A stretch of DNA of 64,000 nt from Spirochaetales bacterium Spiro_05 (GTDB lineage Bacteria > Spirochaetota > Spirochaetia > Sphaerochaetales > Sphaerochaetaceae): contig LVBG01000025.1 of assembly GCA_001603115.1 (NCBI GenBank), forward strand, positions 1 to 64,000. The letters are read 5' to 3'. The position numbers were made by a program, and so were the translations under genes. This document shows positions 58,096 to 64,000 of the stretch, piece by piece. The notes beneath the pieces are model-generated. The model did not search any database, was not told the DNA's origin, and saw only the letters and a program-made list of their open reading frames with translations. Every line of letters begins with the position of its first letter. Within the stretch, counting starts at the first letter, position 1.

Positions 58096-59345
58096 TCCCG
58101 TTCGGTGGGATAGGAGAAGACCTTTCCCTCATAGTTGCGCAGATATAGATGCTGCTCATCCTGACCAACCTCGTATGCAGGAAGAATGGGCACCTTGCCT
58201 CCTCCTCCCGGGGTATCGATGACATACTGGGGTATGGCATACCCGCTGGTGAAACCTCTCAACCCCTGCATCAACTGCTTGCCCCTGTCCACGGTCGTCC
58301 TGAAGTGGGCGGAGCCGGAGATGGGATCGCACTGGTAGAGATAGTAAGGCCTCACCCGATGGCGAAGCAGTTTGTGAAAGAGGTTCTTCAGCGTCTCAAC
58401 CGAGTCATTCACCCCCTTGAGCAGGACAGTCTGGCTTCCCAGGACAATGCCTGCGTCCGCAAGCGCATCGCAAGCCTTTGCGGCTTCCCTGGTCATCTCA
58501 TCAGGATGGGTTGCATGGATACTCATATAGAGCGGCTTGCATTTCTTGAGCACTGCAAGCAGTTGTTCGGTAATGCGTTGGGGCATGACCATCGGAACCT
58601 TAGTCCCGATACGTACCATTTCCACATGCCCGATGGCTCCGAGTCGGCTCAGGAGGTAACCCAACATCTCATCAGAGAGAGTCAAAGGATCGCCGCCGCT
58701 TACCACGACATCCCTCACTTCCGTATGTTCCTCGATATAGGAGAGAGCCTCATCCCAGTGCTTGAGCAGATTCTCCGTATGCCCGCCGACCATCCGTGAT
58801 CGGGTGCAGTATCGGCAGTAGGTGCTGCAAAAGCTTGTGGTAAGGAAGAGTACACGGTCCGGATACCGGTGTACCAGCCCACGGACCTTGGTGGTATGCT
58901 CCTCTGAGAGAGGATCATCGCTTTCACCGCTCTGATGGTCAGCTTCCAATATGGAAGGAATGACACACTTGCGCAGCGATCCTTGGGTATCGTTGGGGTC
59001 AATGAGACTAAGATAGTAGGGGGTGACGGAAAAGGGGAAAAGCGTACTTGCTTGGCGAAGTGCCTGCTCTTCTTCTGCTGTAGGTACCAGATACCGGCAG
59101 AGGTCGTGATAGGTGGTGATCCGATGAAAAAGTTGCCAATGCCAGTCATTCCACATCGCATCTGTCGCGTCCGGGAAATGCAGCTTCCTGAACTCTTCGA
59201 TCCTGCCATCCAGAGGGTACTGGGCATCTGAAAGGCGGCTGTTTTGGTGATGGGGGTGTGGTGAGTCCGAAGACTCACCGCTCCGTATAAGCGGAGGCTC
59301 GACATCATCAATAATAACAATCTCGTTAGTATTGAACTGTCCCAT
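58092..59345 (-). CDS. KamA-family radical SAM protein (lysine 2,3-aminomutase-like)
   Basis: TTSFCSTYCRYCTRSRMVG (CxxxCxxC); VVSGGDPLTLSD; TPGGGGKVPILP. Start 59345 chosen for RBS spacing; 59354 is an alternative. Confidence 0.92.
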   Translation of the reverse strand: MGQFNTNEIVIIDDVEPPLIRSGESSDSPHPHHQNSRLSDAQYPLDGRIEEFRKLHFPDATDAMWNDWHWQLFHRITTYHDLCRYLVPTAEEEQALRQASTLFPFSVTPYYLSLIDPNDTQGSLRKCVIPSILEADHQSGESDDPLSEEHTTKVRGLVHRYPDRVLFLTTSFCSTYCRYCTRSRMVGGHTENLLKHWDEALSYIEEHTEVRDVVVSGGDPLTLSDEMLGYLLSRLGAIGHVEMVRIGTKVPMVMPQRITEQLLAVLKKCKPLYMSIHATHPDEMTREAAKACDALADAGIVLGSQTVLLKGVNDSVETLKNLFHKLLRHRVRPYYLYQCDPISGSAHFRTTVDRGKQLMQGLRGFTSGYAIPQYVIDTPGGGGKVPILPAYEVGQDEQHLYLRNYEGKVFSYPTERE

Positions 59346-59545
59346 AAAAATCATCCTTGACGATCAAACCAGCGGTCCTTTCGACTCTCATTGATCGTCA
59401 AACGCAGTGTAGCACCAAGACCAAAAAAGGTCGCCGCTTAAGGCCATGTTTTCTTCATCTTTTTCACGTTTTCTCGGGCCTTGCACATATTACAGAACAC
59501 CGCTGTCTGCTACTATCAGAAAAAGGCTCAGGGGGACACCATACG

Positions 59546-60535
59546 ATGCCGAACCTCTACCATCCTGAACGATTTCAAGGTTCTTTGGACAGACGATCGT
59601 ACTTCGAAGGCTGGTACTTCAAGATAGCCATCGAAGAACCGCAGCCTGAGGTCATCGCCTTCATACCCGGCATCGCATTGGCTGAGGATAGCCACGCCTT
59701 CATCCAGGTGATCAGCAGCAGGGAAGGCAGAAGCTGGTATGTACGCTTCCCCCTTGCCTCTTTTCACGCAGGAACGCACAACTTCTCGATTGCCATCGGC
59801 GACAACCACTTCAGCAAAAACTCCATCAGCCTCTCGCTGCATCAGAGCGGCCTGGACTTGGAGGCAAGCATCACGCTGATCGACCTGCAACCCTTCCCTG
59901 TTTCCTTGACAAGTGTTGGGGTGATGGGGTGGTTTGCGTATCTGCCAGCCATGGAGTGCAAACACGGTGTGGTGGCCACCCACGGCTCTGCCGAGGGGAA
60001 CCTCACACTGAACAACCGAACAGTACCTATCAAAAGAAGCAGCGTCTATAGCGAAAAAGATTGGGGAAAGAGCTTTCCCACCGCTTACCTCTGGATGCAT
60101 GCCAACTGTTTCTCCGACGCAAGCACCTCTGTCATGCTCAGCATTGCTCGCATTCCCTATCTGGGATTGCGATTCACCGGATTTCTGGGGTTTGTTCAGC
60201 TGAAAGATGAGATGATTCACCTCGGCACGTATACCAATGCGAAGATTGTATCGCTGCAAACCACCGATCAGGAGGCGAAGGTCGTAATCAGCAAGAAGGA
60301 CAGGATGCTTACCTTCACCGCACGTATGGGTAGCGGTTCACACCTTGCATCGCCGCGCAATGGAGCAATGGACGGGAGCATCACCGAGAGTGTGGAGGGA
60401 ACGCTCTCCTTGGCAATCTCCGATCGCAGCGGAAGAACACTCTATGCAGATGAGAGCGGCTTGGCAGGCATCGAACTGTACAATTGCTGCACCCTGGAAA
60501 AGCGCTCTGCGATGGAAGCTCACAAAAAAGTATAG
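59546..60535 (+). CDS. Tocopherol cyclase-like family protein
   Basis: LYHPERFQGSLDRRSYFEGWYFKIA; SVYSEKDWGKSFPTAYLWMHANCF. Confidence 0.82.
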   Translation: MPNLYHPERFQGSLDRRSYFEGWYFKIAIEEPQPEVIAFIPGIALAEDSHAFIQVISSREGRSWYVRFPLASFHAGTHNFSIAIGDNHFSKNSISLSLHQSGLDLEASITLIDLQPFPVSLTSVGVMGWFAYLPAMECKHGVVATHGSAEGNLTLNNRTVPIKRSSVYSEKDWGKSFPTAYLWMHANCFSDASTSVMLSIARIPYLGLRFTGFLGFVQLKDEMIHLGTYTNAKIVSLQTTDQEAKVVISKKDRMLTFTARMGSGSHLASPRNGAMDGSITESVEGTLSLAISDRSGRTLYADESGLAGIELYNCCTLEKRSAMEAHKKV

Positions 60536-60547
60536 TATAGTGACACT

Positions 60548-61621
60548 ATGGAAACTATCAATACGTTCTTCACCACCACCATCAAGCCGCTGCTGCCCAT
60601 GTTCATCCTGCTCGGCTCATCACTGGTTCTCATCTTGCTTGCCAACACGATCCTGGGGAAACGCATCAAAAAGCTGGAGGAGCTGAAGAAAGCTGATCCT
60701 ACCCAGAAAAGTCGGTTCCGTACGCTTCCGGTGCTCCGCTTCTTCAAGCGCATTGCGCTCCCTCTTATCTTCCTTGCCGTCTTGTGGGTTTCCATGCAAC
60801 GAGTCAGCTTTGGGGAAACCATTCAAGAGACGGTGCAGATAATCTTTGCCTTGGTCATGACGATCATCATTGTTCGATCTTTGAACAAGGGCATCGAGCT
60901 GAGCTTTTCCAAATACTTCGAAAAAGAGTATGCCAACCAAGAGCATGAGAAAAACCTCAAGCCCCTGCTTTCCTTTGTAAAGCTGCTGATCTGGGTTGTT
61001 GGCTTTCTCATTCTTCTCAGCAATATCGGCTTCAATATCACCACAGCCCTTGCAGGCCTTGGTGTTGGTGGTATTGCGGTTGCAATTGCTGCCCAAGGAG
61101 TTCTGGGCGACCTCTTCAGCTACTTTGTCATCTTCTTTGACCACCCCTTCGCCCTCGGGGACTTCATTGTCTTTGGGGATAAGTCAGGAATTGTCGAACG
61201 AATCGGCATCAAGAGCAGCCGTATCAGGGTCCTCAGTGGGGAGATGCTGATCATCAGCAACTCTGACCTCACCAGCAGCCGCATCCACAACTACAAGCAG
61301 ATGCAACGCAGGCGCGTAGTCAGCCAGATATCCATTCCCTTTGAGACGGAAATCGAGAAGGTGGAAATGATTCCCACCTTGATCAAGGAAGCCATAGCCA
61401 GTGTCACCACCATCGAGGGGGTACTCTGCGATCGCTGTCATTTCCAAACCTTCGGTGCTTCAGCTCTCGTCTTCGAGACGGTCTACTACGTTCCCTCTCC
61501 CGAATATGTGGTGTACATGAATGTACAGCAGGAGATCAACCTCCTGCTGCTCAAGCACTTCAGGCAGGAAGGCATCGAGCTTGCCTATCCCGCCCAGAAG
61601 ATATTTACGGTCCAAGGCTAG
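60548..61621 (+). CDS. MscS-family mechanosensitive ion channel
   Basis: ALAGLGVGGIAVAIAAQGVLGDLFSYFVIFFDHPFALGDFIVFGDKSGIVERIGIKSSRIRVLSGEMLIISNSDL. Confidence 0.94.
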   Translation: METINTFFTTTIKPLLPMFILLGSSLVLILLANTILGKRIKKLEELKKADPTQKSRFRTLPVLRFFKRIALPLIFLAVLWVSMQRVSFGETIQETVQIIFALVMTIIIVRSLNKGIELSFSKYFEKEYANQEHEKNLKPLLSFVKLLIWVVGFLILLSNIGFNITTALAGLGVGGIAVAIAAQGVLGDLFSYFVIFFDHPFALGDFIVFGDKSGIVERIGIKSSRIRVLSGEMLIISNSDLTSSRIHNYKQMQRRRVVSQISIPFETEIEKVEMIPTLIKEAIASVTTIEGVLCDRCHFQTFGASALVFETVYYVPSPEYVVYMNVQQEINLLLLKHFRQEGIELAYPAQKIFTVQG

Positions 61622-64000
61622 ATTACCTGGATCTCTTCCTCAACGTCCTCCACAACCTCGGTGATCTTGTCAGCACTGAGAATCCTGTCCATCTCGTCGT
61701 GTACTGCCTGGGTATAATCGCCGAAGTCAAAGAGAGGCCTGAGCCTGCTGAACAGCGGCTTCACGAAGTGCCTCAGCTGACTGCGGTCCTTTTCCAAGGT
61801 GGACTTGCTCTGCAGCACAAGAACGGTTACCGGTGAGGGGGAGCAATAGCTGCCTACTTCCACAAAGCCAAACTTCTTGTAGAGCTTGATCGTCTTGGTA
61901 TCATCAGCGAAGACATCGATGATCAGCTCCTCAACCCCTGTTGCCCGTGCAAGGAGGAAAATGAGGATGATCAAGCCGATGGAAGCTGAGGTATTGCGCA
62001 TCTCAGGCAGCACGGCAAGGCGTATGATCTCAGCACAGTGACGGGTCTTGAGTACCGACTTGATGTCAAAATACTTGGAGATGGGCAGCGGCCAGAACCG
62101 CTCGCTGGTCATCAGGCTTACTGTTCCCACCGGGTGCAATCCCTTGAATGCGAGGATGTGCAGGGCCTTCTCGTCTTCCTTTCGATGGATGGACTCCTCA
62201 AGATAGCCCTTCTCACCAACCAATACCTTGCGTTGGATGAAGAAGACATCATTCATACCATTTTGATCGTTCACCAAGGTGAAGTGAATGGACTCACGGC
62301 CTTCTTCATTGAGGGGGAAGATGGTGGTGAACTCAGAGCCAATCTTCTCCTCACTGCGTACCCTTATCCTTCCGCCCATCTTATCCACAATGCTATAGCA
62401 GTTGGAAAGGCCTAGGCCTGTTCCGCTTCCGGGAGCCTTTGTGGTGAAGAAGGGAGTGAAGATCTGGCTCATATACTTCTCTGCAATGCCGCAACCGGTA
62501 TCGCCTACCTTGACCTGCACAAAATCATCCTTCTCAAAGCAGGTGAGCGTCAGCTTGCCGTTGCCCTCCATCGCCTGCAAGGCGTTGACGATGAGGTTGA
62601 GAAAGAGTTGCTGAAGCTCACCTTCATTCGCCTCAATGGTAGGCAGGGCATGATAGTTGCGCTCTACACGAATATTCTGTGAGTCGACCCCTCGCAGTGC
62701 AAGTCGGAGCGAGAACTCCAGCACCCTTACCAGTTCCACCGGCTCCTTCTGCTTCACCTCCTCCTTGCGGCTGTAGATGGAGAGCTCCTTGATGACGTCA
62801 CTTGCTGTCTTTGAGTAGGAGAGGATGTCCTGTACATACTCATGGTGAGGGTTTGCCTCTTCCAATTCACTGAGCATAATCTCAGCGGTTCCCACGATGC
62901 CGGCCAAGGGGTTGTTCAGCTCATGGGCGATGCCGGCGGCCAGGGTTCCGATACCTGCCATCTTCTCGGTCCGCACCAGCTCTTCCTGCATATGCTTCTG
63001 CTCGGTGATGTCGTTGATGATTTCGATGAAGACGCTCTTGCTCTTGTCTGCGGAGCGCACTGAGTGGAACTGGAAGGAGTAGACCTTATCATCCACATCC
63101 GTCTCCTTCTCCTGCAAGACACCGGTATGGAGGCAGTCCAAGCCCTGACAGAAGGCACAGGGCCGGCTCCGGTCGAAGAAGGATCGGTAGCATTTGCTGC
63201 CGATCAAAAGCTCGCGCGGCTCACCGAAGAACGAGACTGCCGCCGTATTCGCTTCTTGGATGGTGTAGTCGATGTCGATGAGGCAGACCGGTGAAGCTAT
63301 CCCGTTGAAAATGGCTTCAAGCTTGTTCTTGCTCATGGTCAGCTCATCGCCCTGGATGCGAAGTTGCTCGAAGGAGAGGGCGTTCTCCAAGGAGAGGCTG
63401 CTCTGGGCAGCAAGGATCTCCAGGGCATCCCGCTCGATCTCACTGATGAGGGCCTTGCCATCTCCGTAGCCGATGACGATGTAGCCTGCTACCTGCCTGC
63501 GGATCACCAACGGGATGATTACATCACTGGGAGGAAGGAAGGCACTGACAGAAAGGCGCGGTTCATCGGGGTTCACATGAATGATGGCTGACACATTCTC
63601 CTTCTTGCACTGCTCTAGACGTGCTTCCACCACTGCTGAGAAAGCAAACGGAATGTCCTCCCCCACCCTGATCTCAGTAGGACAGTTGTTGTTGGCTACC
63701 AAAAAGTAGTTGTCCGGCTCCTCGATGCCTCTGGCAATGAAGACAACCCAGTTGGTTTTCAAGCCCGCACTCAGATTCTTCACCACCTCTTGGCCAAGCT
63801 CATGGAGGTTGACGATGGTCGTCAGGCGTTTGCTGAGATTTCTGATGGTTGTCTGATAGGGGTGTCGCTTGGGGATGATGATTGCATCGACGATGTAGCT
63901 GATGAGATTGCGCAGGGGATGAATGATGATGACGGTGATGATACCCAGGATCAAGGAGAGCTGGAAGAGGTTGCCCGGTGCAAAAGAGGGGTTGAAGAGC
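61618..64000 (-). CDS. Sensor histidine kinase (GAF-like, PAS, HisKA, HATPase) with C-terminal GNAT/FeeM-like domain; N-terminus truncated by window edge
   Basis: Frame stays open upstream of 63954 to the edge (LFNPSFAPGNLFQLSLILGI); LAAGIAHELNNPLAGIVG; GSGTGLGLSNCYSIVDKMGG; then HFTLVNDQNGMNDVFFIQRKVLVGEKGYLEES...RLAVLPEMRNTSASIGLIILIFLLARATGVEELIIDVFADDTKTIKLYKKFGFVEVG. Confidence 0.85.
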   Translation of the reverse strand, partial: LFNPSFAPGNLFQLSLILGIITVIIIHPLRNLISYIVDAIIIPKRHPYQTTIRNLSKRLTTIVNLHELGQEVVKNLSAGLKTNWVVFIARGIEEPDNYFLVANNNCPTEIRVGEDIPFAFSAVVEARLEQCKKENVSAIIHVNPDEPRLSVSAFLPPSDVIIPLVIRRQVAGYIVIGYGDGKALISEIERDALEILAAQSSLSLENALSFEQLRIQGDELTMSKNKLEAIFNGIASPVCLIDIDYTIQEANTAAVSFFGEPRELLIGSKCYRSFFDRSRPCAFCQGLDCLHTGVLQEKETDVDDKVYSFQFHSVRSADKSKSVFIEIINDITEQKHMQEELVRTEKMAGIGTLAAGIAHELNNPLAGIVGTAEIMLSELEEANPHHEYVQDILSYSKTASDVIKELSIYSRKEEVKQKEPVELVRVLEFSLRLALRGVDSQNIRVERNYHALPTIEANEGELQQLFLNLIVNALQAMEGNGKLTLTCFEKDDFVQVKVGDTGCGIAEKYMSQIFTPFFTTKAPGSGTGLGLSNCYSIVDKMGGRIRVRSEEKIGSEFTTIFPLNEEGRESIHFTLVNDQNGMNDVFFIQRKVLVGEKGYLEESIHRKEDEKALHILAFKGLHPVGTVSLMTSERFWPLPISKYFDIKSVLKTRHCAEIIRLAVLPEMRNTSASIGLIILIFLLARATGVEELIIDVFADDTKTIKLYKKFGFVEVGSYCSPSPVTVLVLQSKSTLEKDRSQLRHFVKPLFSRLRPLFDFGDYTQAVHDEMDRILSADKITEVVEDVEEEIQVI

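Noticed and set aside
59528-60259. Minus-strand ORF of 243 aa over the tocopherol-cyclase-like gene
   Set aside because: Shadow of a clear coding frame with an EGWYFK family motif.

Overview
Chromosomal window, very likely from a spirochaete and possibly Sphaerochaeta-like (inference from gene content, not tested). I support about 45 protein-coding genes. No rRNA, tRNA or CRISPR array was recognised. Left end to about 6.3 kb: a truncated zinc-ribbon IS transposase running off the left edge; a HipA/CtkA-like kinase translationally coupled to an HTH protein; a fused DAK2-DegV protein; plsY; a DUF1295 protein; and a Fic-like C-terminal remnant. 6.5-15.5 kb: a DUF7662+GyrI-like fusion, a LytTR/GHKL two-component pair, and a 1604-aa lipoprotein made of KVYDGTT (YDG/MBG-type) repeats ending in a DUF1566-like lectin-fold domain. 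16-21 kb: three tandem divergent mreB paralogs followed by a catalytically degenerate EAL protein. 21-24 kb: an in-frame chimera of an O-antigen-ligase-like membrane protein with a DUF1566 C-terminus, then a manC-type gene and a lipoprotein. 24-46 kb: c-di-GMP signalling genes (two paralogous GGDEF, one HD-GYP), large hybrid histidine kinases, an ACR3 arsenite exporter and a three-subunit xanthine dehydrogenase operon. 46-52.7 kb: a ketopantoate-reductase-like gene, an RRM protein, an AbiE type IV toxin-antitoxin pair with a palindromic operator, and a PLD-helicase-DUF3427 protein coupled to a Nudix hydrolase. 52.8-64 kb: sucrose phosphorylase and a compact cluster of a lysine-2,3-aminomutase-like radical SAM enzyme, three Ddl-like ATP-grasp ligases and two GNATs; then a tocopherol-cyclase-like protein, MscS and a histidine kinase fused to a C-terminal GNAT-like domain. 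The strongest candidates for undescribed biology are the KamA/ATP-grasp/GNAT cluster, the triple mreB locus with degenerate EAL, the ligase-DUF1566 chimera, and the HipA-like kinase/HTH pair.
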